A stretch of 64,000 nucleotides of DNA from Basidiobolus meristosporus CBS 931.73 (GCA_002104905.1 MCFE01000367.1:22687-86686); one strand, 5' to 3'. Shown: positions 22,717 to 35,385, numbered from the stretch's first letter. Notes: a model not told the origin generated them from the sequence alone. A program made the numbers and translations.

Positions 22717-23879
22717 AAAGCCACAAAGTTCTGTTGGTAACTGTGTGTTAATCAACAAGTAATGCCAAATATCTGTATGAAGGCTTATAATAGACATTCA
22801 GTCTATACTGGTATCATTTGGCATGAACTTGAATGGATCCAACCTTATTTTCTCTGGTTTGGACTGTGCTAGTGAGCTGAGGTATGGGTTTTGTCTAGGG
22901 AGTACTAAAGATGAGTTGAGATTTGGTATAGGGTCCATGGTGACAGATTAGAATACATATACCATAGTATATCCCTAAGAAAAAAATTGAGAAAAGGCCA
23001 GAAAAATACCATCAGAGTATCAGCTGAATTCCAGGTTTCTCGAAATTGACAACTCCCAATATCCCTGTTCTGAGCTGATGTGCAGGCAAGCAAACAAGCT
23101 CACCAGGAGGAGACTAGGCAAACCAGCATCCATATCAAGTTTGGTAATTAGCTGCCCATTATCTACATCAAATTGCATTAGAAATTTTGAATACAAACAC
23201 TAGCTGAATACCAGCAGAATACCAGCTAAAAATCAGGTGAATTCCAAGTTTGAGATTTTTCATAGGGATCTTGACATTAACCTTGGCATATATGATGTAT
23301 ATATGAGAACTAATATGATTGTTGAGTATTCTATATATTGTGTATGATGCATCTTGAATAGTATTGACCCAGATCCAATCACATCAGTTGCAGATTTTAT
23401 GCTTAGATATAGACTTGTGAGCAAACCATTAATAAATCACCAAGTCATTGTTTGCAGATGCTATTTGCAACAAAATGATGGGGTACATGGCAATGAGTGG
23501 TTATTTAATCATAATACATGGAAAATAAGATATATTAAACTAATTGCACTGCATTGGCTCAAATCACATCTCACTTTTGGCCACTTGCTGGAAAAAGGTA
23601 TGACAAAGCACCCTGGATATGGAATCATTCAAAATTCAGTAGGGGGTAGAAAAGATGGCTGGCATAACTAATAAAAGAGAGATTTGCCCAATATTACTAT
23701 GTATTACAGCTCAAATGAAGGCAAGGAATGGAATGCTTAGCATGCAGCAGAAGCTCTACAACAAGATATTTGATCATTTCAGAGTGAGAGTAGAGCATAC
23801 ATTTGGATATCTACAGTAATGCAGTATACAGGATGATAAATACAGAAGAAAGTCATATTCAGAAGAAAACAGCAGGTTA
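22717..23879. mobile_element. Harbinger-like element H2, decayed
   Basis: Two divergent parts match element H1: 22735-22940 is the 5' end of the accessory gene (minus strand), and 23281-23560 matches 10198-10500. About 340 bp of unmatched sequence lies between them (22941-23280). Downstream, 23705-23815 (plus) encodes a typical Harbinger DDE transposase C-terminus. A foldback element begins directly at 23880. H1 positions that are CpG tend to be TpG or CpA here. Confidence 0.6.
23281..23818 (+). pseudogene. PIF/Harbinger-type transposase remnant (DDE_Tnp_4 C-terminus)
   Basis: The last readable piece, MQQKLYNKIFDHF followed by RVRVEHTFGYLQ, fits the conserved C-terminal pattern of Harbinger transposases (N-x-x-x-S-x-x-R-V-x-V-E-x-x-F-G-x-L-K), whose Glu is catalytic. 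The distance from the start of homology to the stop is only about 540 bp, far below the usual 1 kb or more, so much of the catalytic domain is deleted. A 105-codon ORF at 23354-23671 overlaps this but shows no domain of its own. Confidence 0.6.
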
Positions 23880-24910
23880 GACTTGTCCCATTGGATAGTG
23901 TAACATTGAGCCATGAGTGCCAAATGATGCCAAAGTGCGCCAGGAGGCCAAGTAAGCCTATACTTGGACACAGAGCGTGAAACATGGTGATACATTGTCA
24001 TATGCAGCAGCCCTTGTGTTTCACCCATTAAGTGTGAGAAATTCCACTTTTTGACCTTTTTTTGGAATGGATGCTGTGCACAATAAACAAGAGGGCAGAT
24101 GGACTGATGACATGCATCTAGCACTCAATATTCATTGCACTCTGAGTCTAGCTTCTGTAACCCGTAACATGTCACAAAAAAGCATGGCACTATCTTGGTC
24201 TACTAGCACTATGCAATACTATATCTAAATATCAGCCATAAAGTAAAACATACACAAAGCACTTATAGTGCAAGTGGACCTATACATGGCCACTGAGTAT
24301 GAGGCATAGATCTTCATCTGAATGCAAAGCAGCCTCTGTGTTACACTCATTGTGCTGGATAAAATACACTTTTTGCCCTTTTTTTGGGATCCATGTTGTG
24401 CATAATATGGAAGAGCACAGAAGGGCTGATAATATTCATCTGATATTCAATACCCAGGGCACTCTGAATCTAGCCCCTGCAGCTTGTAGAATGTCACAAA
24501 AATGCATGGCACTATTTTGAGCTATAAGTGCTTTGAGTAGGTTTTACTTTAGGGCTAATATTTAGATATAGAATCAGACAGTGCTAGTGGACCAAAATAG
24601 TGCCATGCATTTTGTGACATTTTACATGCTGCAGGAGCTAGATTCAGAGTGCTATTGGTATTGAGTCTCTGTTAAGTGTTATCAGTCCTTCTGTGCTCTT
24701 CCACATCATGCACAACACTGATCCCACAAAAAGGGCAAAAAATGTATTATCTCCAGCACAATAGGTGTAGCTCAAGGGCTGCTTTGCATTAAGATGAAGA
24801 GCTATGTTTCACACTCTGTGGCCATGATCAGGTCCACTTGGCCTCCCTGGCACACTTTGACACCATTGGGCACTCATGACTCTATGTGGTACTATCTCAT
24901 GCAACAAGTC
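23880..24910. repeat. Foldback element with an extra arm
   Basis: GACTTGTCCCATTGG (23880) and the terminal CAACAAGTC (to 24910) bound a 1,031 bp structure. It contains left arm, centre, a second left arm (from about 24285), centre again, and the right arm (about 24590-24910). Landmarks repeated in direct or inverted form are the CACAAAAATGCATGGCACTA, GACCTTTTTTTGG-like and TTTCACACTCTGTGGCCA blocks. It could be a nested insertion or internal duplication of the family seen at 37679-38404. Confidence 0.75.
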
Positions 24911-25721
24911 TACTGACTACAATCACGCAAGCAGCTAAGATGATAGTCAGCAAGGAAGTAGTGTAGGTGTGCCAAGTAAACTGGAAATCAATGGTGAACA
25001 AGTATTTTATGTGATTTTCACCTAATGATATATTGAGTGTAAAGTAGTATTTATACTTTTACATGCTCTTGGTATAACAAGCATGTAGAATAGGTTAAGG
25101 AAGGTCCCAAGAGCATTTGTGCATAGTTTGGGGCTGTTTGGACAACTTTGAGAATTTTCATGTTCTGGGTACTTGGTATTGTGGTGAAAATATTATAGGT
25201 GGAATTACAAACTTCCACAACACTCCCACTCAGCAAAATGTTCATACTGACTAGTTCTAATTTTGACCTAAGATATTCAAACTTGCCTTTAGCTAATGGC
25301 TTGACAAATGTGTCTGCAATCATTTCATATGAAGGACAGTCAACTAAGTTAAGCTTTTCTCTATTGCTTCATGTATGAAATGATGTCCAGTTTCTATGTG
25401 CTTGGCTCTAGCATGTAAAGTTGGATTTCTACCTAGTTGTATACATCCTTGATTATTTTGAAATAAGGTAATAGTCATTTTTGACATAGGCCTAAATCTG
25501 TAAAAAGCTTTCTTAACCATATTACTTCTTTGTAGCTTCACAGGCTCCCATATAATCTGTGTCTGTGGTAGAAAGTGCTACAGATGGTTGCTTTCTTTAA
25601 TCATGAAAATACTCCTTTCAGAAATGAAAGGTGTATGCTGTGATGGATCTTCTGTCTTCCAGATTTTGCCCCCAATCAGCATCAGATTATCTCACTAGAT
25701 CCTGTTCTGAATCCTTATAAG

Positions 25722-26090
25722 TGTTGAAATATTGGACTATTTGGTATCATTCAGCAGCTAAAAATTTACCGCACAATTCTAGACTAGTCTTTGTCACTGT
25801 AGGACTCATTTACTGCCTTAACTTTGCCACTTTCTCCTGATATATGATCTTATGATTATTCCCATATAGTCAGGATCAAATTAGCACTATTGCCAAACAT
25901 TATGAACTAACCCTGAAACTGTTACAGAATGTTCCTGAATATTGAGACACCCTCCCTACTTAGTGTTACAGCTGTATTACTTCTACAAAGGTATAAATAC
26001 TGAGCGTCTTTATGAATAAACCACAGTTCAACTATTATCACTATTTCTTTATAAGTTCCCTATATCCAAATCACTTCTTAAATTGCAACA
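25722..26090 (+). mobile_element. Copia A solo LTR nested in Copia B1
   Basis: A 369 bp LTR (TGTTGAAATATT to TTGCAACA) is flanked by ATAAG on both sides (25717-25721, 26091-26095). The homologous uninterrupted site in Copia B2 (45719-45725 region) has a single ATAAG, which proves a 5 bp duplication and an insertion after B1 arrived. Confidence 0.95.
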
Positions 26091-29000
26091 ATAAGTGTAT
26101 CTTAGGCAAGTATCAGCAGTTCCTTTTAGGTATTAAAAATCCGCTTAACTGCTGCAATATGATCAGATCCATAGTTCTGATTATGTTGGCTGACAACTCC
26201 CACAGAATATGAGATATCTGGACTTGTTCCCAAGCATGTTATACAACATGCTGCCAACCATAGAGTGATAAGGAATGTCAGGGCTTTCAGAGGGCACCAA
26301 GCTCTCTTGATTTGGTTGAGTTTTGATCAAGTTAAGGTTTGTCTCCATTGGGGTAGCTGCAGGTCTACAGTCTTCCATTTGTTACTTCTTTAGTATATCT
26401 TGTGTATACTAGGATGGGCTTAGAGTGTTTGACTGGATACTTCTATCAATGGAGAACTTAATCCCTGAGTAGCAATTAATTAATCCCTTAGTAGCAACTG
26501 AGTTCTCCCAGATTGGACATCTTGAACTCCTTAAACAGGCTGGATTTAGTCTCTTCCAATGTTGCTAGGTTACTGGTGGCTTTAATAAGATCATCCGCAT
26601 ATAGCGCTAATAGCACCGGATTTGCTCTATCTGGCTTATAGTATACACTATAGTCAGCATTACTCCTTTTGAACTCAAAGATTCCAAATAAGCATCTATC
26701 TTGCAATTCCAAGCTCATGGTGATTATTTAAGACCTTGTAGAGACTTTTTAAGCTAGCAGACCAAATGGGGGTTATCTTGGTCAACAAACACATCTGGCT
26801 GGTCATGCAAGCATCCTCATCAAGTTCTTTATTCAAAAATGCAGTTTTACATCCATTTGTTAAATAAAAATCTTATATTAGACTGCAATAACTAATATTA
26901 ATCTGATAGGATTAAACTTGGCAACCAGTGCAAAGGTCTCAGTATAGTCAAGTCCTTTTGTTAGAGAATGTTCTTTGGCCATAAGTCTTGCTTTGCATCT
27001 TTCAATTGTACCATCAGCCTTGTATTTTGTCTTGAAGACCCATCTGCATCCAATTGATTTTTGGTTGATTGGTAATTTGACTAAGTCCCAAGTTTGATTT
27101 CCATCAGGGCCTGATATTCCTTAGTCATTGCCAATCTCCAAAACTTTGTCTGAGGGCTATATAGTGCCTCTTTTACAGTCTGGGGCTTGTCAAAATGGAC
27201 TGAATAGGAATAGGCTCAGTTTGTACCCTCATTGATTTAGTGATTTGGGCTATTTCTTGTCCAGTTGGATCTCATGGCATTTGATACTGGAGTGATCACT
27301 ACTGGGATATTCCTGGGCACTAATCCCAGCTAAACCATACTTGCAGAGTCCTCTAGAGTGAAAAGTTCTCATTTTTTTGCTCTGATTCAATCATAACTAT
27401 TGGTAGACTTGAGATCAAATATTTGTCATCATCTGATGTCATTTTTAGTAAGAATTTCAACTTTCTTCATACAACCCATCCCTGGACTTAATCAGCTTCT
27501 TTGCTTTGGTATTGCAGAGTCAGTATGCCTTACTCTCATTGCAGTAGCTCAAAAATATGTGTTTTACACATTTTGCCTCAAATTTTGACTGATTTCCAGG
27601 CAGTTTCTTTGCATATGCTGTACACCCAAATAATCTTAGATGTTCTGCACTTGGTCTGTACCAATGCCATGCTTCAAATGCAGTAGAATCAAAGAGTATT
27701 CCATTAGATCTCCTATTTCAGGGGTCTACAGGAGTAGCCACTAATTCCGCCTAAAAATCATAGGATAATTTTTGATCATATATAATAGATGTTGCAATAT
27801 GAGTTATTGATCTGTTAGCATGTTCTGCTACACCATTTTGCTGTGGGGAGTATGGTACAGTAGTGTCTTGCTTTATCCCATGAACTTTGCAGCAGCAAAT
27901 GTAGAGTTTAGAGGTATATTCTCCACCATTGTCAGGGCATATTTTCTTGATTTGTTCACCAGTTTCACTCTCCACCATGGCTTTGAACTCTCTGAGCTTA
28001 GACAGAGCTTCTCCCTTTCTCTCCATGAAGTAAACCCATGTGTATCTTGTATAATCATAAATAAAAGTGACCAAATATTTCATCCTGCCATAGGACAAAC
28101 TTACATAGGTCCGCACAGATCTAAGTGAATTACATCTCATCTTTTCTTAGTTTTGAGCAATCCAGAGCTCTTGAACAGTTGTCTGGCTTGATTCCCATAT
28201 ATGTAGGCTTCACAGTACTTCAAATTAGCTTTGGGATCAATTTTCACTATGGAAACTAGCTGATATTTGATTATTTTGTGCATATTATCATAGTTAATTT
28301 GCCTAATTCTCCTGTCCCAAAGCATTGATGTTTCTTCATTTAAGTTACTTATATTGGCTTCCAGATATGATGGAATATAAGTCAACTTGTATAGATCTTG
28401 ATCTTTGATAACCAGAGTAAAATGGGCACTATTTTGATTGGTGATCCTGCATCCAGAATTGTCAAAGCTGAAACTGAGTTCTTCTGCTACTGCCTTGCTT
28501 ACAGATAGTAGGTTCTTGACTATTTCTGGTACACAGAGTACTTCTTTAAAGATCAGTGTATGGCTTCCTTCACTGCTGCTAAGGTTCACCTGGATAGTTC
28601 CTTCTCCCATTGCATCATGTGTTCTAGTGTCATCTATGAAAACCTTCTTGAATGGAATTTCCAGATATTGGGTAAAAAGTTCATTTTGGTGTGTCAAGTT
28701 TTAAATGCTCCAGAGTCAAAATACCATGTCTGAGAATTCTTGTTTGTGGTCATATTTAGCGCAGATATGAATAGTCTATCTTCAGTTGTTGCAGCATTTC
28801 CATATTCAGGCTTCTTTTGTTGATTATCTCTCTTTACAAGACACCACTCTGATGTATGTCCTTTCCTTTTGCAGTAGTTGCAAACAGGTTGCTGTTGCCT
28901 TTGTAGGGTCTTGGGTACCTTCATTGTTGCTTATCATTGCTTATTAAAGTATTTTCTTCTTCCTTCTAATTGGCACTGGATTTTCTTAACTCATCATCCA

Positions 29001-29574
29001 GGAGCCTTCCATGAATGTAATTTAAGGTCAAATATTTTGTTCTGGACTCTAGGGCCAGTACAAGGCCCTGAAGCTTGTCTGTCAGGGTATTCAGAATAGT
29101 AACTATCATATCCTCATCAGTAGTTGGTATGTCCACAGACTCCATTTCATCTACCAGCAGGGTAATTCTGTTGATTAGATTTTTTGTTTCTTCTCCTGGC
29201 TACATCTTTGTAGTAAGGAATTTTTGTCTCAGATATATTTTCTTAGCTGCTGAACATGACTGGTAGGTATCTTCCAAAGCCTTCAAGGCATTCTTTGCTG
29301 TTTTTGCCCTTGAGCATTGAGTTAGCAACTTGTCTTTAACATTACAGCAAATGCAGTTAAAGGCACTTAGTTCATTTGTCTGGTACTTTAAGGATTCCTC
29401 TTCCACATTTCTAGGAGGGCATTCTTCCCCATGACAATATTCCAAAGGCATCTTTCTTGTGGCAGCATCATCATCTTCACCTTCCGCACTTGGTAGTTGA
29501 GTCTATCCAGCTTTTCAGCACAGGGAAGAATTTCAGTAATAGCAGTAGTAGACATTGCAGAGAGTGACATCTTG

Positions 29575-29586
29575 GGGCTCATAACC
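29575..29586 (-). other. Half-tRNA type primer-binding site, Copia B1
   Basis: Directly next to the 5' LTR the minus strand reads GGTTATGAGCCC, complementary to the anticodon arm of initiator tRNA-Met (GGGCUCAUAACC). Drosophila copia is known to use such an internal half-tRNA primer. The same block is present in B2 and at 53309. Confidence 0.7.
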
Positions 29587-29934
29587 TGTTGTAAGAGTGT
29601 TGGAGATATTGGAAGTGGTTTGGGAGAACTAGTAGATTTAGTGGTCATCACTTGATGATTTATTGATTGTAAATGTAATATTGATACTTTAGCATGGTCT
29701 TGACATAACAAACATAGAAATCAGGTTAAGGAAGGTCCCAAGAACATGTTTGCAAAGTTTGGGGCTGTTTGGACAACTTTGAGAATTTTCATGTTCTGGG
29801 TACCTAGTATTTTGGTGAAAATGCGCTGTAAATCCCAACAAGGAATTTGGTCAGTATTCTCTAGGATTTGAAGGTAATGATCTAAGTGACTAAGCTAGGT
29901 GAAGATTTTGGTGGAATTACAATCTTTTACAACA
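29587..29934 (-). repeat. Copia B1 5' LTR
   Basis: 348 bp, TGTTGTAAGAGTGTTGG to CTTTTACAACA on the plus strand, homologous to both B2 LTRs. Confidence 0.88.
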
Positions 29935-31242
29935 TTTTGAGCCTAATATCAAGTATATTAGTGAAAGCTATACCTTCTATCAGTATATCAAACGCCCAAT
30001 AAACTATTTCAGTGTTAGCATACTGAAAGCTGTTGTATATTGTTGATTAGCCTCTACATTGTAGAACAAGACCCAAACTAATCATAATACAATACAACAG
30101 ATCCTGATGGCTCATCTGGATTGGATCCACCTGTAGGACCAAGTTATTGCTCTTAAGGTATTAAAGGAATGTTTGCCGTAACCCAGTCAGTATCTTGCAG
30201 GGTGAGACTTGTGGCAAAGGAAGGCTTTTCACTAATACAATATCTCAAAACCAATATTGCACTGATTTCTTTAGTTTGCATTTGCTATTGCAACACACAA
30301 ATGAATGATAAGGATATTCCTACTTTGAAGGATAAAAGCTCAAGACCCTGAAAAGCAATCCACCCATGAATAATATGTCATGCAGAACACACTGTAGCTA
30401 ACGCATGTTTTAAATTTAGCTCATTTGAAGCAGTACATATGGAGTTATGATCCAGAGAGTTCAATTACCATTTAAAATAGGCCTCTATTGCAAGGATTAC
30501 TATGGTGACTTTGATTTCATATAGCTTTTGGACCAGCCATTCAAATCATTTGAAATAATCATAGGTGTTTGTCAATCTCCAATTTGCACCACTGCAAAAT
30601 TTTAGCTTTGTATCACATTTATTGCTTGCCCAATTGCCCAAAAACTTTGAACATTCAGAATTTCCATATATATGACTTCCCAAGCTGAAAAATAAAATGA
30701 GATCCTCTCTTTCCAAAATCTCCACACTACAATTACAAGCTTAAAGGTTATAGGACTTCCCCAGCATCACCTGCACTGTTAAATATTTTGACTTTGATTA
30801 GCACAACATCAGCCAGTGACTGTAAAGCCCACATGAACCTGATCGAAGTTCTACAAGAAAACTATTACTTTTCTGTTGGAAAAGTCTCACTGAGAAGCCC
30901 ATTACTCTTAAGACACCCCTTTAGGTTAAAGGGGAGTTCAGACTTCCCATATGAGGAAATATATTCCCACAAGGGAAAGTGACTTTCAAATAAGAAAAAG
31001 TTACTATAAAAATAAATAAGCCCAATAGCTGACAGAAGGTCAGAACACTGCAGCACAAGTGTGAAATACTGCATACAGTATATTTTGAGCCTAATACTGA
31101 GGATATTGGTGAAAGATATATCTTCAATCAATATATCAAGCTTCCAATAAACTATTGTGGTATTAGCGTACTTGAAGCTGTTGTATATTGTTTGTTGGCC
31201 TCTGCATTATAGAACAAGCCTCAAGCTAATCATAATACAACA
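29935..31242. repeat. Pair of ~165 bp direct repeats (29935-30099 and 31083-31242) around AT-rich sequence
   Basis: Both repeats start TTTTGAGCCTAATA, share the block CTGTTGTATATTG and end TAATACAA(T)ACAACA. The ends resemble LTR borders of an inverted element (TGTTGTATT... on the minus strand). Bases 30100-31082 contain no protein domain I recognise; ORFs there are under 90 codons. A non-autonomous LTR element or two solo LTR fragments are both possible. Confidence 0.5.
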
Positions 31243-32459
31243 CAGCAGACACAGAGGCAGAAGTCTAGCCCAATTGGTGTCTGGGCCTAGCTGGTGTGCA
31301 GATAGGTTGTGACTAAACTTGTAAAGAAGCTCAATGGGATTCTTTATTGCATTGGCTCCTGAAGTATAAAGATGGAAGAGTCCTGAGACAACCACCAGAG
31401 CAGGTCTAGTAGGAAGTGTAGATCTGGATGATCCAAAGGCAGGATTTCTTAGTGGCTGATGCAGAGCAAGACTTGGCGGACTCTCAGTGCTGTCAAATAC
31501 TTTTTCAACATTCTCCATGGCTTCTTTGATTATTCCAATTTCAGCTTGGTTACTACATGTAACTTCAAGGAGTTCATCTGTACAACAATTGTTGGATCAT
31601 CTCTTAGCAAGCTTTGAGTGCGTCAGTACCAAGGTGTTTCTTTCATACATGAAGTTTTCAAGCTACTTGCTAAGTTATTCCTTATTTCTTTGAGCTTCTT
31701 GCAACATGGGAAGATTTAGATTACTTGCCGATGAGTGCATCTTGTAAAGCAGTTGAATATATTGGAACTCAATGCAAAAGATATTGTATACAAGAGGAAA
31801 GCTTAATAAAACTCCTGAATGGACTAACTGAACCAAAGGACAGTTAAGTGCAGAATTTTGGAATTGTCAGAGTGTGGCAGAAATATTGGCAGAGAGATTC
31901 TGATCTAATATGAGTGTTAAATTTAGATGGGCTTGGCTATAAAGGCAACAGAGTTGGTTTGCTAGACAGGCTGGGCTTGGTGCTATGGGAGTGCTAGATA
32001 TACTAAGCTTAGATAGAAACTAGAACAAAATTGCAGAATTCTTAATTTTGCTGAGACACACACTAAGCTTAAAGTCTCAGTAAACCTTTTTATACTTTTC
32101 TGATCATGATGAGTTAGTATGCCCCAAGAGACTGGATTCATGGAAACCAGCTAGGGTATGGTTAGGTAAATAAGATAAATGAAATTGCATCATCATTCAA
32201 CTTATGTCTTGGCAACTGTTAAGTGGTTGGATAGATCTCATATGACTAGTCACTTGGAAAGGCTTAGCAGATCAATTGTCTGGGATTAGTTATTTCTTGG
32301 TCAGGGAAAAGCAGTTGGAGCACTACATTTTCCAATGTAGTAAAATTGGCCAAGTCTTAAATGTTGAAGAGCAACAGTTGCCACTGCTCTGTACCTTAAA
32401 AATAGGAGTTATAGCAGAGTACTTTGCAAATGTACTCCATTTGCGGCATGATATGGCTA
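31243..32459. other. Unassigned AT-rich sequence
   Basis: The only notable frame is a minus-strand ORF of 103 codons (31207-31518) with a Pro/Ser-rich N-terminal half; it has no recognisable domain. It is next to the LTR-like repeat above, so it might be retroelement-derived. Nothing else could be supported. Confidence 0.35.
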
Positions 32460-33256
32460 CAGACCAAGTGCAGAACATTTAAGAACATTTGGGTGTACAA
32501 CTGATCAAATCCAGAGATCTGTTGTTTCATGATAATTCAAAAATTTCAAAAAAAGGTTTTCAGAAGATGACAAAAATCTGATTTTAAGTTCACCAACAGT
32601 CACAATTGAGTCAGTGCAAAGCAATAAAGACTTTTCACTTCAGAGGACACCACAATCATGATTCAGCCTGAACCAGTTCCCAGGTATATTCCAGTAACAC
32701 AAATCAGCAGATCCAACCAGATCAGAAATAGACCAAATTGTTATTTCAATGAGAGTACAAGCTTTGCCTATGCCTATTCAGTCCATATTGATGAGCATCA
32801 GACAGTAATAATGGCCCTAAATAGCCCTCAGACAAAGTTTTGGAGACTTGCAATGTTTGAGCAGTATTACACTCTGATAGAAAATCAAATGTGGGACTTA
32901 GTCAAATCTCTAATCAAACAAAAATGAATTGGGTGCTGATAAGTCTTCAAGTCAAAATACAAGTCCAATTGTGCTATTGATAGATACAACAAAAGACCAA
33001 TGACAACAGGACACTCTTAAGCAAAAGGACTTGACCATAATGAGGCCTTTGCATCAGTAGCCAAGTTTAATTTCATTGGATTAATATTGGCTATTGCAGT
33101 TGAATAAATGTTCTTTATACATCATATAGATGCAAAAAATGCATTTTTGAATGAGGAACCTGATGAGGATTTGTACATGGACCAGCCTGATGGGTGTACT
33201 CACCAGAATAGCCCCCACTTGTTCTGCAAGCTTGAAGATCTCCACACAGTCTGAAG
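32460..33256 (+). pseudogene. Copia B3 fragment (integrase-RT linker and RT N-terminal part)
   Basis: Homologous to the B2 region 47240 down to 46380: the NIxEHLGVQ...KSRDLLFHDNSK linker, the MALNSPQTKFWRLAM segment, and broken RT motifs (KSKYKSN..., FIHHIDAKNAFLNEE, DLYMDQPDG). Many stops. Ends where CACTA-2 begins. Confidence 0.78.
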
Positions 33257-35250
33257 TAGGCATCATATAGTTAGAATTGCTTTGGGTATTCCATATACAG
33301 TTTGAATCAATATATACAATGGCCTCCTGCCTACTAACCTCTGCAAATGCACACATCTATTGCAATTGACATACTTCTATCACCTCTGCCTACAGCTTTT
33401 TAGTGTGATACTTGCAAGGTTGCCAAATACCTTGTATTGCTGGTAGCATATACATCTTACAAACACATGCTTGATTGTTGCCACTCCTGCCATGAATACC
33501 TCCTGAATATCCACAAACAACCCACTCTGCAATGTTATGCCAATTGGTTTAAATTCCTCTGATATCCTAAAGGGCTTATTTAACCAGAAATGTCCCAAGT
33601 ACAACTTGTTCATCAGCTTAGAGAAGTGTTGAAGAGCAAATGCATTGCTCCCAGTGTAAAGCTTTTGTTCCAACAGATACCCTCTATTTTAAGTATCTCT
33701 GGTTTCCAATTAAATTCATATTTGGGACAATGACTGGTAGATTGCCAACTTTGCTGCAATTGCACAACAACTCCTCTATGTTCTCTCTGCAGGAATATGA
33801 TGTTCTTAGCATTGGTGCTTGGATAATAGCAATGTGTGTAAGTTATGGAGTATATTACTAGGATCTCACACATTGAACCACAATACTGTCCATTGTGCCA
33901 AGAAAAGCTGGCTATCTTGCTGATGGCTGGGTTACCTCCAATGCAGATAGCAAAATGCACTTTGATATGGTAACCATTTATTGCTATCCTGCTAGAAAGA
34001 ATACATAATTCATCCAGCAATGGATGCAGGTAGCTAATCAGGTTGGACAGTGATTTAGGCTCAGATACCAGTTAGACTGCTGTCAAACTTTGGCTTTGCT
34101 ACTGTAAGATAGGTGCAGATTCAGGCTGATGAGAATCAGCAGCCAGCAGTATGTGCCTGTAGAGTAATTTTTTAATACAAATCCATCAAGAGCCAAGGCA
34201 AAGGCATGGGCATATGTACCTTCAAAGTAGCCCTTACTTTTTAGCTGTTTGTAATGTTTACCATCAAATATAATAGATATGTTTATGCTTGACTCATACT
34301 GAGTGCAGTACTTTATAGCTTTGCAATATTTGTTGGACTGCATAAGCTTCTTTAGATGGGATTTTACTGGAATATATCTGGAGTGTGAACAATGTTTTCC
34401 CACAATGGTGGTGGATTCCTGACAAGTTGGACACCTTTCAATGGTGGCACTTTCTGATGTGAATACCATGCAACTGTTGAGATATTTTAGTATCAGAACA
34501 GTTTCTGGGTCATATGTTGCAAGCCACACAATGGTTGTCCATTTAAATCATGTACATGGCAAGTTGAATCCTGGATGATATTGGCAAGAAGTTGTGGTAA
34601 ATCCACAAAGCTCCCCTTACTGGTATTAGTGAACATGTGCCACTTCTCTAGCCACAACATCACATCATCCACCAGTAGATAGATTACTGGGCTCACTTGA
34701 CTCCATAAAGTATCCATTGTATTTTGTTTCACATGTGTAGTCTCATTTCATATTGACATTTTGCTAGGCACATGCTGGTTACTGTTATTAGGGGAGATAG
34801 GCTCAAAATCCATCAGTGAGCCTGCTTCTGCAGAGCTATCACTCTGCATGCCATATTCAGAAGGCTGGGCTGAGCCTAAAGGTGTCACAAACTCACCTGA
34901 CTCAGCTTGCGCAAGGCAAGAAGTACACTTAGGTGCTGTAATAAAAGTATCAGCTGACTGGGAAGATATTGTTGGTAGAGTAGTGACCAATAAATTGTCA
35001 AATATGACTTGTGAGGCAAATCACTGGCCATGATCCTTGTAATGCTTCCTATGCTGTCTGCATGCTTCATGGCTGAGAGGCATATTACAATAGCCACGCA
35101 GTCTTTTTCTCTTCTCATTCAGCATTAAATCAAAGTAATGTTGTCCATGCAGCAAACAGTTTGACACTTGACAATGTAATGCTATTGTACCATTTTTTTG
35201 TCTATACTCATGTGAGCTCAAGACAATCTTGTAATTGAGACATTGCACCT
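33257..35250 (-). pseudogene. CACTA-2 Tnp2-type transposase, decayed
   Basis: Minus-strand pieces from N to C terminus: a Cys/His-rich N-terminus (35021-35248, YCNMPLSHEACRQHRKHY), MKQNTMDTLWSQVSPVIYLL (34493-34732), RCPTCQESTTIVGKHCSH and AHAFALALDGF (34083-34529), DELCILSSRIAINGYH and NPAISKIASFSWHNGQYC (33613-34020), then a C-terminal piece to about 33300. The order matches CACTA-3; a large part near the C-terminus, including the MEQMCG motif, is missing between about 33400 and 33620. Transcribed divergently from the second gene at 35386. Confidence 0.8.
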
Positions 35251-35385
35251 ACATGAATGTAAGATTCAATGATGACCTGCCATAGTTAGAATTATAAAAA
35301 AAGTTGTGGCACCACATACATGCATATATGTAGCATCATTTCTCCTTTGGTTGGACTCACTTCCATATATATGATGCCAAAAAAT

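Larger units (their letters stand above)
25223..29586 (-). pseudogene. Copia B1 gag-pol, multiply broken
   Basis: Recognisable pieces (minus strand): gag (29200-29580, SAFNCICCNVKDKL, YLRQKFLTTKM), CCHC knuckle CNYCKRKGHTSEWC (28694-28924), protease/pre-integrase (28137-28697, YVPEIAKNLLSVSKA-like), integrase (27751-28140, YTRYTWVYFMERK, CPDNGGEYTS, QQNGVAEHANRS), RT (26488-26718, LYADDLIKAT) and RNase H (25228-25560, FTKPLAK-like end). Stops and frameshifts separate every piece. The integrase DNGGE and AEH residues are intact, but the RSD motif reads CPD. Dead copy, more degraded than B2. Confidence 0.88.
24985..29934 (-). mobile_element. Copia B1: decayed Ty1/copia retrotransposon
   Basis: Minus-strand order from high to low coordinates: 5' LTR (29587-29934), gag, zinc knuckle, protease, integrase, RT, RNase H, polypurine tract (CTGAGTGGGAG read on the minus strand, 25223-25233), 3' LTR (ending 25222). 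The far edge of the 3' LTR is diverged; the start near 24985 is approximate, and 24911-24984 is unassigned. A copia A solo LTR is nested at 25722-26090. Confidence 0.88.

Noticed and set aside
31207-31518. A 103-codon ORF as a host gene
   Set aside because: No recognisable domain, located beside LTR-like repeats in CpG-poor DNA; reported only as unassigned.
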